Shown: positions 53,679-63,980, numbered from the stretch's first letter. The stretch: 64,000 nt of DNA from Lachnospiraceae bacterium (GCA_017624855.1 JAGAMF010000006.1:1-64000); one strand, 5' to 3'. Translations and numbers: made by a program. Notes: generated from the letters alone by a model not told the origin.

Positions 53679-53731
53679 AAGTGAGGACAAAAAATTGTTG
53701 ACTATTTTAATAAAAGGATAGAGATATTGAG

Positions 53732-54124
53732 ATGAAATATATTTTTCAAACGGGCATAATTTTTGCCATAACCTTAATCGGTGAAATTTTAGCCGGGCTT
53801 TTACCATTACCCATACCGGGAAGCATATATGGTTTGATATTGTTGTTTTTATTGTTGTTAACGGGTGCATTGAAGTTAAAATATGTGGAAGGCGCAGGCA
53901 ATTTTTTCCTGACGATTCTGCCTTTTCTTTTTATATCCAATTGCGTAAGTTTAATGGACTCCATGGAGTTATTGGGCAATCATGCAATTGTAATTGTGGT
54001 TTTAACCGTAGTATCCACTTTGGTGGTTATGGTGGTAACCGGAGGCGTGGCACAATTTTTTATTTCTCGACGCAAGAAAGCAGAAGTAAAAGAGGCAACA
54101 GAAGGAGGTGCGGAACATGAATGA
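53732..54124 (+). CDS. lrgA: LrgA/CidA holin-like protein
   Basis: 130 residues, four transmembrane helices (about 4-22, 28-45, 60-80, 88-110), with the family motif LPLPIPGSIYGLILLFLLL and a charged C-terminal tail. LrgA/CidA proteins modulate autolysis and extracellular metabolite balance with LrgB. The stop overlaps the next gene by 8 nt. Confidence 0.92.
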   Translation: MKYIFQTGIIFAITLIGEILAGLLPLPIPGSIYGLILLFLLLLTGALKLKYVEGAGNFFLTILPFLFISNCVSLMDSMELLGNHAIVIVVLTVVSTLVVMVVTGGVAQFFISRRKKAEVKEATEGGAEHE

Positions 54125-54809
54125 GTTCTTTTCGGAATCCCTTTTGTTTGGATTTACTTTAAGTGTAGCGGCTTACGGAGTTGGATTTGCGGTGCAGAAG
54201 AAATTTAAAAAAGCATTTTTAAATCCTTTGATTATTGCCATGCTCCTTATTATTCTATTTTTGAAAATCTTTCGGATTGATTATGAAACCTATGATTATG
54301 GGGCAAAATATATCACATATTTTATTCAGCCCGCCACGGTGTGCCTGGCGATTCCCCTTTATAAGCAGGTTGAAGTGTTAAAAAAGAATCCGTTAACGGT
54401 GTTGGTATCCGTATTGGCCGGCTGTATTGCCCATGTATTGATTATGATCGGAAGTTTTTATTGGTTGCAGCTGGATGAAACGGTAATTCGCTCTTTATTG
54501 TCAAAGTCGGTAACTTTGGCATTTGCCTTGCCCATTACGGAAGAACTGGGCGGAATCGGCGCCATCACCATAGTGGGCCTGACTATTGCGGGTATTTTTG
54601 GCGCGGTTGTGGGACCGGGGCTTTTAAAAGCCTTAAAAATAACCGATCCTGTAGCACAGGGCTTGGGCATCGGTGCGTCATCCCACGGTGTAGGTTGCGG
54701 AAGACTGGTGGAATTGGGCGAGGTCTATGCGGCTATGGGAACCGTGTCGGTGTCTGTGGCAGGTATATTGACGGTGCTTATCGTTAATATTGCCGTTATG
54801 TGGATATAA
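54117..54809 (+). CDS. lrgB: LrgB-family protein
   Basis: 230 residues from ATG54117 (GGAGG 8 nt upstream; GTG54108 rejected). Multi-spanning, with GLGIGASSHGVGCGRLVELGEVYAA (about 180-205), the LrgB signature. It works with LrgA in control of murein hydrolase activity or pyruvate/glycolate-type transport. Overlapping genes show translational coupling. Confidence 0.92.
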   Translation: MNEFFSESLLFGFTLSVAAYGVGFAVQKKFKKAFLNPLIIAMLLIILFLKIFRIDYETYDYGAKYITYFIQPATVCLAIPLYKQVEVLKKNPLTVLVSVLAGCIAHVLIMIGSFYWLQLDETVIRSLLSKSVTLAFALPITEELGGIGAITIVGLTIAGIFGAVVGPGLLKALKITDPVAQGLGIGASSHGVGCGRLVELGEVYAAMGTVSVSVAGILTVLIVNIAVMWI

Positions 54810-54830
54810 TAGTGAATTGTGAAAAATGAT

Positions 54831-54859
54831 TGAAACTTTTTCTTATGTGACTGTGTCTA
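54831..54859 (+). promoter_or_regulatory. ECF-type promoter (autoregulated)
   Basis: TGAAAC (54831-54836), 17-nt spacer, TGTCTA (54854-54859), 35 nt before the ECF sigma start; resembles the SigV/SigW class (TGAAAC / CGTC). Suggests the sigma factor drives its own operon. Confidence 0.6.
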
Positions 54860-54893
54860 ATTTCACAGAGGAGTTAAAAGGAGGTGACAGACC

Positions 54894-55394
54894 TTGCTTT
54901 CCTTTTCCGGAAAAGATAAAACCAATGAAGAGGTGGTGGAAGCGGTGCTTCTGGAAAATTATGACAGATATTACCGCTTAGCCTACAGTTATGTGAAAAA
55001 TGAAGCAGATGCCGCTGACATTGTACAAAACGGCGCCTATAAAGCGATACGAAACAGCAAGTCACTGCGAAATGTAGAATATGCGGGAACTTGGATATAT
55101 AGAATCATGTTGAATGAAACCTTCCGTTTTTGTAAGAAGAACGGTCCCATAGTTTTACCTTTGGATGAAATTCCGGTAGAACAGGGCAAGGAGGACCTTT
55201 ATGAAGACATTGACTTAAAAAAGGCATTGGATTCGCTGAATGTAAAAGATAAGGCAGTGATTGAACTTAGATATTTTGAGGACAGACAACTAAATGAAAT
55301 AGCAGAAATTTTGGGCGAAAATTTAAGCACGGTAAAAAGTCGTTTATACCGCGGACTGGGAAAACTGCGTATTGAGTTGGCTGTTGATGAATAA
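54894..55394 (+). CDS. ECF RNA polymerase sigma factor (SigV-like)
   Basis: 166 residues from TTG54894 (AAAGGAGGTGAC, spacing 9). Sigma-2 region (about 20-85; YYRLAYSYVKNEADAADIVQ) and sigma-4 (about 108-160; VIELRYFEDRQLNEIAEILGENLSTVKSRLYRGLGKL). Activated ECF sigma factors bind core polymerase; here the partner gene is an RsiV-like anti-sigma, so lysozyme or wall stress is the likely signal. Own ECF-type promoter lies upstream. Confidence 0.9.
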   Translation: MLSFSGKDKTNEEVVEAVLLENYDRYYRLAYSYVKNEADAADIVQNGAYKAIRNSKSLRNVEYAGTWIYRIMLNETFRFCKKNGPIVLPLDEIPVEQGKEDLYEDIDLKKALDSLNVKDKAVIELRYFEDRQLNEIAEILGENLSTVKSRLYRGLGKLRIELAVDE

Positions 55395-55418
55395 AACAAT
55401 GGAAAGGCTGGGTGCTTT

Positions 55419-56348
55419 GTGAATAAGAAAGGTATCGATGAGTTGAAAAGAGAATATGAAGAAGTCTCTGTGCCCAATGGCGGCTTGGATGGATACAAAG
55501 ATGCCATTCGCCGGGCAAAAGAGGACAATCGTAGTCAGAGACGGAAGGCTGTACGCGCATGGAAGATTGCTGCAACATCTGCCGCGGCGATAGTGATTGC
55601 TTTTATTATTTTACCTAATGCATCGCCCCAAGCAGCACATGCCATGGGGAAAATTCCGGTAATCGGAACTGTGGTAAAAGCAGTAACTTTTCGTGATTAC
55701 CAATATGAGGACGAAACTCAAATTGCGGACATTGAAGTACCGAAACTTGTAACTGCTGACATCACCGAAAATGAGGAAGCGGCTTATGACGGCGGAGCAA
55801 CCTCTCCCACGGCTTATACTTTGCAGGGAAGCGTAGAGGAAATAAACGGTGAAATCCAAGAATTGGCACAACGGATTATTGAGGATTTTCAAGCTGATGT
55901 GGAGCAAAGGGAAGGATATAAGGAAGTTATCGTGTCCCATGAAGTGATTTGTTCTACCGAGCAGTACTTCTCCTTGAAATTAATGCATTATGAGGGCGAA
56001 GGAAGCGGTACTCAGTGGAATTATTATTACACCATTGATTTGGCTACCGGCGAACGGATGAAACTTAAAGATTTATTTGCTGAAGATGCGGATTATATCG
56101 GTATAATCAGCAATGAAATCAAGAAGCAGATGCAGGAACGAATGGAAAATGATGAGGATAAATATTATTGGTTAAATGACGAAATTGAAGAACTGAATTT
56201 TAAGGAGATTACGCCGGATACTCAATTTTATATCAATGAAAGCAATAATCTTGTTATTATTTTCAACGAGGGGGAAGTGGCGCCTGCTTACATGGGTTCG
56301 GTCAGTTTTGAAATTCCTTCCGAGCTATTAAAAGACATCAGAAAATAA
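55419..56348 (+). CDS. RsiV-like anti-sigma factor (DUF3298)
   Basis: 309 residues from GTG55419. Cytoplasmic N-terminus with anti-sigma-like helix (about 1-45), one transmembrane helix (about 49-65; AATSAAAIVIAFIILP), then an extracellular DUF4179/DUF3298-type domain (about 150-305; YFSLKLMHYEGEGSGTQWN, TIDLATGERMKLKDLF, QFYINESNNLVIIFNEGEV). RsiV itself binds lysozyme and is then cut to free SigV. Cotranscribed with the sigma factor. Confidence 0.85.
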   Translation: MNKKGIDELKREYEEVSVPNGGLDGYKDAIRRAKEDNRSQRRKAVRAWKIAATSAAAIVIAFIILPNASPQAAHAMGKIPVIGTVVKAVTFRDYQYEDETQIADIEVPKLVTADITENEEAAYDGGATSPTAYTLQGSVEEINGEIQELAQRIIEDFQADVEQREGYKEVIVSHEVICSTEQYFSLKLMHYEGEGSGTQWNYYYTIDLATGERMKLKDLFAEDADYIGIISNEIKKQMQERMENDEDKYYWLNDEIEELNFKEITPDTQFYINESNNLVIIFNEGEVAPAYMGSVSFEIPSELLKDIRK

Positions 56349-56354
56349 TATTAT

Positions 56355-56397
56355 TGAAAAACAGTTCAAAAATTTTTTGTATTTTGAACTGTTTTTT
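56355..56397 (+). terminator. terminator of sigma-antisigma operon
   Basis: Long A/T-rich hairpin with CAGTTC/GAACTG core (arms 56357-56371 and 56382-56396) and T-run. Confidence 0.75.
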
Positions 56398-56612
56398 GCT
56401 TGCAAAATGAGTAAAAAGAAGCAATATTATGTAAAGAAACAGTATACAAAGATAAAAAAACAACGGAATCGTATGTGGTCTAAAAAGCAAAATAAAAAGG
56501 AAATAAGCGACTTACGCAGAATATTTATTATAGAATTAAAGTTTATATAGGGCAGCTTATTTTACATATTGTATATTATTTGCCGGCTTAGGCGGCAGAA
56601 TGGGAGACTGAT

Positions 56613-57617
56613 ATGACAATCCGTGAAAAACTGGAATTGTATGAAAAAGAATATTTGAGTCCTTATGCAATGTTAAGTATGAATTCTAAAGGGCGTCTGC
56701 ATCCGGAAGAACAGTGTGATATCCGTCCGGTTTTTCAGCGCGACCGCGACAGAATTATTCACAGTAAGGCATTCCGCCGACTGAAGGATAAGACACAGGT
56801 TTTTTTAACTCCGGAAGGTGATCATTACAGAACCCGACTTACCCATACTTTGGAGGTTTCTCAGAATGCCCGTACCATTGCCAAAGCCCTTCGTCTCAAT
56901 GAAGATTTGGTAGAAGCCATTGCTTTGGGACATGATTTGGGGCATACTCCCTTCGGACATTCCGGCGAGAGAGCTTTAAATTTGGTTTGCCCTCATGGAT
57001 TTAAACACAACGAACAGAGTGTAAGAACCGTGGATTATTTGGAGAAAGACGGTCAGGGCTTGAATCTTACCATGGAAGTAAGAGACGGTATCCTGAATCA
57101 TCAGACATCTTCCATGCCTTCTACGCTGGAAGGTAAAATCGTCCGCTTTTCGGATAAAATAGCATATTTTCACCATGATATGGATGATGCCATTCGCGGT
57201 GGTATTTTGACGGAAAAAGACATTCCGAAGGAAATCGGAGATGTACTGGGTTATACCACGGGAGAGCGTTTGGATCGTTTTATTCATGATATTGTAACGG
57301 AAAGTACCGATAAAAATGATATTGTAATGTCGCCGGCGGTGGCGGAAGGTATGCAGAAACTCAGACAGTTTATGTTTGAAAGAGTTTATCAGAATCCGGA
57401 AGCCAAGAGTGAGGAAAGTAAGGCCGAGATGTTGATAACCACTCTTTATGATTTCTATTTGAAACATTTAGAGCGTTTACCCAAGGAACTTCTTGCCATG
57501 CTTGATAACGGAACCCCGGAAGAAATTATTGTATGCGATTATATAGCGGCAATGACGGATCGCTTTGCCATTGCACAGTATGACGAGATTTTTATTCCCA
57601 AGTCATGGCACGGCTAG
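56613..57617 (+). CDS. dgt: dGTPase-like HD triphosphohydrolase
   Basis: 334 residues. HD metal site: RTRLTHTLEVSQNARTIAKAL (His), ALGHDLGHTPFGHSGE (His-Asp), and later Asp in RFSDKIAYFHHDMDDAI. Matches the short Firmicute dGTPase-like group that hydrolyses dNTPs to nucleosides and triphosphate. It lies 65 nt upstream of dnaG, a common Clostridia arrangement. Confidence 0.92.
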   Translation: MTIREKLELYEKEYLSPYAMLSMNSKGRLHPEEQCDIRPVFQRDRDRIIHSKAFRRLKDKTQVFLTPEGDHYRTRLTHTLEVSQNARTIAKALRLNEDLVEAIALGHDLGHTPFGHSGERALNLVCPHGFKHNEQSVRTVDYLEKDGQGLNLTMEVRDGILNHQTSSMPSTLEGKIVRFSDKIAYFHHDMDDAIRGGILTEKDIPKEIGDVLGYTTGERLDRFIHDIVTESTDKNDIVMSPAVAEGMQKLRQFMFERVYQNPEAKSEESKAEMLITTLYDFYLKHLERLPKELLAMLDNGTPEEIIVCDYIAAMTDRFAIAQYDEIFIPKSWHG

Positions 57618-57681
57618 GTTCGGACAAGTTTTGAATATGAAATGATATTCTGAAACAATACCGGAAAAGAAGAGGAATTTT

Positions 57682-59454
57682 ATGTATTTTTCAGAGGAAC
57701 TGATTGATGAAATTCAGCAAAAGAATGACATTGTGGATGTAATATCCCAGTACATTCATTTACAAAAAAAAGGAAGTAACTATGTTGCTGTATGTCCTTT
57801 TCATAATGACAAAAATCCCTCTTTCTCCGTGAGTCAGCCCAAACAGCTGTATAAATGCTTTGCGTGCGGAGAGGCCGGAAGCGTTTTTACTTTTTTGCAG
57901 AAATATGAGAACTATACATTTCCGGAAGCGGTTAAAATTCTGGCGGAGCGTGCAGGTGTAAAATTGCCGGAAGAAAACAATTCTGCGGCAAACCGTGCGA
58001 AGGAAAGCCGGCGTGTGCGACTTCTGGAAGTGAACAAAGAGGCCGCAAAATATTATTATTACTTACTGCGCTCGGATAAGGGCAAGGTAGGAATGGATTA
58101 TCTGAAACGCCGTGAATTGACCGAGGAAACCCGAAATAAATTTGGTTTGGGATATTCCAGTACTTATGGCAGTGATTTGTTGTCTTATCTTAAAAGCAAG
58201 GGATATACGGATGAAGAAATCATCGGAGCGGGGCTTGCCAGCCATTCTGAGAAGTATGGTTTAAGCTCTAAGTTCTGGAACAGGGTTATGTTTCCCATTC
58301 AGGACAGCAATCATCGTGTAATCGGCTTTGGCGGCCGTGTTATGGGTGATGGCGAGCCGAAGTATCTTAACTCTCCGGAAACGGAAATTTTTGATAAAAG
58401 CCGTAATCTGTACGGTTTGAATTTTGCCAGAACATCCCGCAAAGACAATATTATTTTATGTGAAGGATATATGGATGTTATTGCCCTGCATCAGGCAGGC
58501 TTTAATCAGGCTGTTGCTTCTCTGGGAACCGCTTTTACATCGGGACAGGCCAATTTATTAAGGCGTCACACCAAAGATGTTTTGCTGGCCTATGACAGCG
58601 ACGGTGCAGGAACAAAGGCGGCGCTTCGAGCGATTCAGATTCTTCGTGAAAACGGATTGGCAGCCAGAGTAATTAACATGGAGCCTTATAAAGACCCGGA
58701 TGAATTTATCAAAAATCTTGGTGCAGAGGAATTTCAGAAGCGCGTGGATGATGCCGTGAATAGTTTTGTTTTTCAAATCAGAGCCATCAGAAAGAATTAC
58801 CGAATTGATGACATGGATCAGAAAACACGATTTGAAAAAAGCATCGCATCTATTGTTGCGGAAGTTGCGGATGAAATCGAACGGGAGAATTATATATCAA
58901 CGGCAGCAGTGGAATTGGGCATTAACCGTGAAGTATTTCGTAAGGCGGTTGGAGAGAGTGCCTTATCCGGAACGGGTAAAATTGCAGCTCGCCCCAAATC
59001 ATCTGTGGTAAGCGAAAAGATTAAGGCCGAAGACCATAAAAGAAAGCCTCAGCAGTTGCTATTGACATGGCTGGCAGAGGAACCGCAGGTATATGAAAAA
59101 ATCAAACAGTATATATCCGCTGAGGATTTTATTGATGAATTATATCAGCCGGTAGCAAAGCGTTTTCTGGAAGATTTGGAGAAGGGAAAAGCAAATCCCG
59201 CACTTTTAATCAGTTTAATTGAAGACCCTGAAGAACAGACGAAGGTCAGTGAATTGTTTACCACCCGATTGACGGATATCAATACAAAAGAAGAGCGGCA
59301 AAAAGCTTTTCATGATATTCTCATTGCGGTAAAAACCAACAGCTTTGAGTATTATTCCGGTCAGACGGGAACCGATATCAGTGCAATCAATAAAGTAATC
59401 GAAGGTAAAAAAGCTTTACAGGAATTGGCGAAAACGCATATTTTTCTGGATTAA
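57682..59454 (+). CDS. dnaG: DNA primase
   Basis: 590 residues. CHC2 zinc finger (about 34-62; CPFHNDKNPSFSVS, KCFACGEAG), catalytic N-domain, TOPRIM (about 255-335; IILCEGYMDVIALHQAGF, LLAYDSDGAGTKAALRA) and a helicase-binding C-terminal domain. It makes RNA primers at the replication fork. Start at ATG57682 with GAAGAGGAA upstream. Core gene of the macromolecular synthesis operon with rpoD. Confidence 0.97.
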   Translation: MYFSEELIDEIQQKNDIVDVISQYIHLQKKGSNYVAVCPFHNDKNPSFSVSQPKQLYKCFACGEAGSVFTFLQKYENYTFPEAVKILAERAGVKLPEENNSAANRAKESRRVRLLEVNKEAAKYYYYLLRSDKGKVGMDYLKRRELTEETRNKFGLGYSSTYGSDLLSYLKSKGYTDEEIIGAGLASHSEKYGLSSKFWNRVMFPIQDSNHRVIGFGGRVMGDGEPKYLNSPETEIFDKSRNLYGLNFARTSRKDNIILCEGYMDVIALHQAGFNQAVASLGTAFTSGQANLLRRHTKDVLLAYDSDGAGTKAALRAIQILRENGLAARVINMEPYKDPDEFIKNLGAEEFQKRVDDAVNSFVFQIRAIRKNYRIDDMDQKTRFEKSIASIVAEVADEIERENYISTAAVELGINREVFRKAVGESALSGTGKIAARPKSSVVSEKIKAEDHKRKPQQLLLTWLAEEPQVYEKIKQYISAEDFIDELYQPVAKRFLEDLEKGKANPALLISLIEDPEEQTKVSELFTTRLTDINTKEERQKAFHDILIAVKTNSFEYYSGQTGTDISAINKVIEGKKALQELAKTHIFLD

Positions 59455-59492
59455 GTTCAAAATAAGAGATAAAACGGAAGGATGGAAAAAGG

Positions 59493-60620
59493 ATGGAAGA
59501 AAGTACAAAGCAAAAATTCGATGAGAAATTAAAAGAGCTCGTCGATATTGCGAAAACCAAAAAGAATACTTTGGAGGATCATGAAGTCAGTGCTCATTTT
59601 GCAGATATGAGTTTGGAAGAAGAGCAGTTTGATAAAATTCTTGAAACTTTAGAGAAGAACAATATTGATGTTCTTCGTATTATGGACAGTGAAGAAGAGC
59701 CGGTAGATGAAGAACTCCTGTTGGCTGACAGTGAAGAATTGGATGTTGATGTGGATGTGGAAAATATCGATCTTTCCGTACCGGAAGGTGTTGGTATTGA
59801 AGACCCCGTAAGAATGTATCTGAAAGAAATCGGTAAGGTGCCTCTTTTAAGTGCGGAAGAGGAAATTGAACTTGCCAAGAAAATGGAAATGGGCGATGAA
59901 GATGCAAAGAAGAGACTTGCGGAAGCGAATCTTCGACTTGTAGTATCCATTGCGAAGAGATATGTGGGAAGAGGTCTTTTATTCCTTGATCTGATTCAGG
60001 AAGGTAACTTAGGTCTTATTAAGGCGGTAGAAAAGTTTGATTACCGCAAGGGATATAAGTTTTCAACCTATGCAACATGGTGGATCCGTCAGGCAATCAC
60101 CAGAGCAATTGCGGATCAGGCCAGAACAATTCGTATTCCCGTGCATATGGTGGAAACAATCAATAAATTGATTCGTGTCAGTAGACAGTTATTGCAGGAG
60201 TTAGGTCGTGAACCGACCCCCGAAGAAATTGCTGCTGTGTTAAAAATGCCCGAAGAGCGTGTGCGTGAAATTCTTAAGATTTCTCAGGAACCGGTATCTT
60301 TGGAAACACCTATCGGTGAAGAGGAAGACAGCCACTTGGGAGATTTTATTCAGGACGATAATGTGCCCGTTCCTGCGGATGCGGCAGCATTTACCCTTTT
60401 AAAAGAACAGTTGGGAGAAGTATTGTCAACTTTAACCGAGAGAGAACAGAAAGTACTTCGTTTGCGTTTCGGTCTTGATGACGGTCGTGCCCGTACTTTG
60501 GAAGAAGTTGGTAAAGAATTCAATGTAACCAGAGAGCGAATTCGACAGATTGAAGCGAAGGCATTAAGAAAGCTTCGTCATCCCAGCAGAAGCAGAAAGT
60601 TAAGAGATTATTTGGATTAA
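59493..60620 (+). CDS. rpoD: RNA polymerase sigma factor RpoD (SigA)
   Basis: 375 residues. Acidic region 1.1 (about 1-100), 1.2 ([16 protein letters not shown]), 2 ([36 protein letters not shown]), 3 and 4 ([36 protein letters not shown]). Housekeeping sigma factor. 38 nt after dnaG. Confidence 0.98.
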   Translation: MEESTKQKFDEKLKELVDIAKTKKNTLEDHEVSAHFADMSLEEEQFDKILETLEKNNIDVLRIMDSEEEPVDEELLLADSEELDVDVDVENIDLSVPEGVGIEDPVRMYLKEIGKVPLLSAEEEIELAKKMEMGDEDAKKRLAEANLRLVVSIAKRYVGRGLLFLDLIQEGNLGLIKAVEKFDYRKGYKFSTYATWWIRQAITRAIADQARTIRIPVHMVETINKLIRVSRQLLQELGREPTPEEIAAVLKMPEERVREILKISQEPVSLETPIGEEEDSHLGDFIQDDNVPVPADAAAFTLLKEQLGEVLSTLTEREQKVLRLRFGLDDGRARTLEEVGKEFNVTRERIRQIEAKALRKLRHPSRSRKLRDYLD

Positions 60621-60637
60621 GAAGAGGTTATCCGGTC

Positions 60638-61432
60638 ATGGATTTAAGCAGGAGACTTGCAAAGGTGGCAGATTTGGTATTGCCTGCCGTTACCCTTACG
60701 GATGTAGGGTGTGACCACGGTTATCTGTCCGTTTATCTGGTGCAGAGCAAGAGGTGTGAAAAGGTCATAGCCATGGATATTAATAAAGGTCCGTTGCAAA
60801 AGGCCCGGGAGAATATTCTGCGATACGGCTGCGGTGACTACATAGAAACAAGACTGTCTGACGGCTTGCGTAAGTTGAATGAGGGAGAGGCTCAAGGCTG
60901 CGTTTGTGCAGGTATGGGCGGGTCTCTTGCGTTACAGATACTTTGGAATGACAGAGATAAAGTAAAAAATATGGCGCAGGTAATCCTTCAACCCCAGTCG
61001 GAGTTGTGGCTTGTGCGAAGAACCCTTAAAAAATGGGGCTTTGTTATTGAAAAAGAGGATATGGAATTTGAGGATGGAAAGTATTATTTTATGATGCGTA
61101 TTTGTCCCGGAGATCATTTGTGTATGGATGCTTCGCCTGACGAAAATGATTCTCTTTTCGGAACATGTTTAAGTGACGAAACAGAGGAAGTTGTCAGAGT
61201 AATATCCGAGGAATGCATTGCCAATGCGGCTTATGAAATGTTTTCCAAGGAATTATTGGAAGGTCGACACCCTCTTTTAAAGGAATATATTTTAAAAGAA
61301 ATGAAGCGGCTTACGGAAGTATATGAGGCTTTATGCCGTCAGGAAGATTCCGTAAAATGCCAAAAAAGAAAAGAACATATTGAAACAGAGCTGGCTGTTT
61401 GCGGCTTTGCTCTTGGCCTGTACGAAGAATAG
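60638..61432 (+). CDS. trmK: tRNA (adenine-22-N1)-methyltransferase TrmK
   Basis: 264 residues. SAM-binding motif DVGCDHGYLSVYL (about 22-34), CAGMGG (about 90-95), and LILQPQ-like catalytic segment (VILQPQSELWLVRRTLKKWGF). TrmK methylates A22 of tRNA-Ser and others in Firmicutes. The order rpoD-trmK-Nif3-like is highly conserved in Clostridia and supports the call. Confidence 0.92.
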   Translation: MDLSRRLAKVADLVLPAVTLTDVGCDHGYLSVYLVQSKRCEKVIAMDINKGPLQKARENILRYGCGDYIETRLSDGLRKLNEGEAQGCVCAGMGGSLALQILWNDRDKVKNMAQVILQPQSELWLVRRTLKKWGFVIEKEDMEFEDGKYYFMMRICPGDHLCMDASPDENDSLFGTCLSDETEEVVRVISEECIANAAYEMFSKELLEGRHPLLKEYILKEMKRLTEVYEALCRQEDSVKCQKRKEHIETELAVCGFALGLYEE

Positions 61433-61462
61433 AAGCGGTGATAAACCGGTACGGAGGCTCAT

Positions 61463-62245
61463 ATGAGATGTAAAGATTTAATTGCAAAACTGGAGCAGTT
61501 ATCGCCTGCAATGTATGCCATGGAATGGGACAATTCCGGGCTGTTGTTGGGAGATGCGGAAAAAGAAATCCGTAAGGTACTTATTTCCGTAGATATAACG
61601 GATGAAGTAATCGATGAAGCGGTTCGTCACGGTGCGGATATGATTATCGCTCATCACCCTCTGATTTTTTCCAAGATTAACAAAGTGGTTGCCACGGATT
61701 TAACCGGAAGAAGAATTATTCGCATGATTGAAAACGGTATCTGTTGTTATTGTATGCATACCAATTTTGATGTAATGGGAATGGCAGATGAGGCAGCCGA
61801 AAGATTGGGGCTGATTCAGAGCGAAGTTTTGATGGTTACTTATGAGGATGATATATCCAAAGAAGGAATCGGTCGTTACGGATTTTTAAAAGATATCTGT
61901 TCCCTAAAAGAACTGGCGGAGCTTGTAAAGCAGCAATTTGCATTAAATCATGTTACCGTTTACGGAGAAGCGGATACAAGAGTTGCCAAGGCGGCAATTT
62001 CTACCGGCTCCGGTAAAAGCATGATAAAATATGCTTTAAAAACCGACTGTGATGTAATTATAACGGGAGATATTGATTATCATTCGGCACTGGATTCCGT
62101 TGCCCAGGGGTTATGCATCATTGATGCAGGGCATTTCGGACTGGAGAAGATTTTTATCCGTTATTTAAAAGAATATCTGCAGCGGGAGGCCACCACAATT
62201 ACAGCGGTGGAATCTGTGCAGGATGAAATCGGCTATGTAGTGTAG
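61463..62245 (+). CDS. Nif3-like dinuclear metal centre protein
   Basis: 260 residues. Metal-binding motifs: IIAHHPLIFSKI (His-His, about 64-74), CMHTNFD (about 94-100), ITGDIDYHSALDSVAQGLCIIDAGHFGLEK (about 192-221). GTP cyclohydrolase I type 2 / NIF3 family; homologues form a hexameric ring with a two-metal site. Function is still debated. Directly behind trmK. Confidence 0.93.
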   Translation: MRCKDLIAKLEQLSPAMYAMEWDNSGLLLGDAEKEIRKVLISVDITDEVIDEAVRHGADMIIAHHPLIFSKINKVVATDLTGRRIIRMIENGICCYCMHTNFDVMGMADEAAERLGLIQSEVLMVTYEDDISKEGIGRYGFLKDICSLKELAELVKQQFALNHVTVYGEADTRVAKAAISTGSGKSMIKYALKTDCDVIITGDIDYHSALDSVAQGLCIIDAGHFGLEKIFIRYLKEYLQREATTITAVESVQDEIGYVV

Positions 62246-62324
62246 GATTGCGGTTATTTTAGAAATACAAACGGTATATTATTTATAAAAGGTATTGGGG
62301 ACAAAAATAAAGGGGGTAGCAGCT

Positions 62325-63980
62325 ATGTTACATTTTATTATTGACGGACAGAAAAAAGAGTATGAAGAAGGTATTACTTTTGAAGATGTGGCAAAAGAAT
62401 ACCAAAAGGATTACGACAGTACCATTGCGGCAGTAATTTTAAACGGCAAGATTTGCGAATTAATGAAGAAGCCGATTCGCAACGGTGAACTTACTTTCTG
62501 TGATTTAAGATCTTCTATCGGACATCTTACATATGTGAGAACCGCAACTTTACTTTTCGTGAAAGCGGCTCACGATGTAATCGGTGATAAGAATATTGAT
62601 AAAATAAAAGTAGAATGTGCTTTGGGCTCCGGTTTTTATTTTACGGCAAAAGGAAATTTCGTGGTGGACAGACCCTTGGCACAGGCGATTAAAAACCGTA
62701 TGCAGGAAATGGTGGATGCGTGTACACCCATCCGGAAGCATTCTATGGCATTAGATGATGCTACGGCTATTTTTGCCAAGCAGGGCATGAAGGATAAGCA
62801 GCGCCTTTGCAAGTTCAGAAGAAGTTCTTTAATTAATGTATATGATGTAGAAGGATATTACGATTATTTTTACGGCTATATGTTGCCCAATATGGGATAT
62901 GTGAAGCTGTTTGACGTAATTGCATACAGTAACGGTTTTGTGTTGAATCTTCCCAGAAAGAGTTCGCCCAATGAATTGAAGGAATTTGTTCCTTTGGAGA
63001 AATTGTTCGCTACCATGATGGAAGCAACAGACTGGAGCGAGAAGTTGGAAATTGATACCGTGGGCGAATTAAATGAGTGTATTTGCAACGGCAAATTAAA
63101 TGAGATGATTCTGGTGCAGGAAGCTTTGCAGGAGCGTAAAATTGCAGAAATCGCTCACGATATTGTAAGTCGCGGTGGCGTTAAGTTTGTTATGATTGCA
63201 GGACCTTCTTCTTCGGGGAAAACCAGTTTTTCACACAGATTGTCGGTGCAGTTAAAGACTCACGGTTTGAAGCCTCATCCTATTGCGGTGGACGATTATT
63301 TTGTAAATCGTGAAGATACACCTTTGGACGAAAACGGCGATTATAATTTCGAATGTTTGGAAGCAATTGATATAAAACTGTTTAACAAAGATATGCAGAA
63401 TCTTCTTGCAGGTAAAACCGTGGAGATTCCTACCTTTAATTTTAAAACCGGACACAGAGAATATAAGGGTAATTATAAAACCTTAGGCCCTGATGACATT
63501 CTTGTAATTGAAGGTATTCATGCCTTAAACGATAAAATGTCCGAGAGCCTTCCTGTGGAAAGCAAATATAAGGTGTATATCAGTGCATTAACCACCTTAA
63601 ACATTGACGAACATAACAGAATTCCTACCACTGACGGCAGATTGCTTCGTCGTATGGTGCGTGATGCGAGAACCCGTGGGGCTTCCGCAACCAGAACCAT
63701 ACAGATGTGGCCTTCCGTACGCCGTGGCGAAGAAGAGAATATTTTCCCCTTCCAGGAAAGTGCGGATGCAATGTTCAATTCTGCATTGATTTATGAATTG
63801 GCAGTAATCAAACCTTTTGCAGAACCGCTTTTATACAGTGTAAAACCTACAGATCCGGAGTATCATGAAGCAAAGAGACTTTTGAAGTTCTTGGAATATT
63901 TCCTGACTGTGGATACCGAGAATTTGCCCAATAATTCCATTGCAAGAGAATTTGTGGGCGGAAGCTGTTTTAATGTGTAA
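62325..63980 (+). CDS. uridine kinase-like nucleoside kinase with TGS-like N-domain
   Basis: 551 residues from ATG62325 (AGGGGGTAGC upstream); TTG62295 is an unlikely longer start. The N-terminal part (1-60) is TGS/ubiquitin-like, the middle (60-270) resembles the ThrRS/AlaRS second-additional (SAD-like) domain, and the C-terminal half is a uridine kinase/phosphoribulokinase P-loop domain (VMIAGPSSSGKTSFSHRL, about 291-308; HPIAVDDYFVNRED). Homologues phosphorylate nucleosides such as uridine. The domain fusion is known in Clostridia. The gene ends 20 nt before the window edge. Confidence 0.9.
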   Translation: MLHFIIDGQKKEYEEGITFEDVAKEYQKDYDSTIAAVILNGKICELMKKPIRNGELTFCDLRSSIGHLTYVRTATLLFVKAAHDVIGDKNIDKIKVECALGSGFYFTAKGNFVVDRPLAQAIKNRMQEMVDACTPIRKHSMALDDATAIFAKQGMKDKQRLCKFRRSSLINVYDVEGYYDYFYGYMLPNMGYVKLFDVIAYSNGFVLNLPRKSSPNELKEFVPLEKLFATMMEATDWSEKLEIDTVGELNECICNGKLNEMILVQEALQERKIAEIAHDIVSRGGVKFVMIAGPSSSGKTSFSHRLSVQLKTHGLKPHPIAVDDYFVNREDTPLDENGDYNFECLEAIDIKLFNKDMQNLLAGKTVEIPTFNFKTGHREYKGNYKTLGPDDILVIEGIHALNDKMSESLPVESKYKVYISALTTLNIDEHNRIPTTDGRLLRRMVRDARTRGASATRTIQMWPSVRRGEEENIFPFQESADAMFNSALIYELAVIKPFAEPLLYSVKPTDPEYHEAKRLLKFLEYFLTVDTENLPNNSIAREFVGGSCFNV

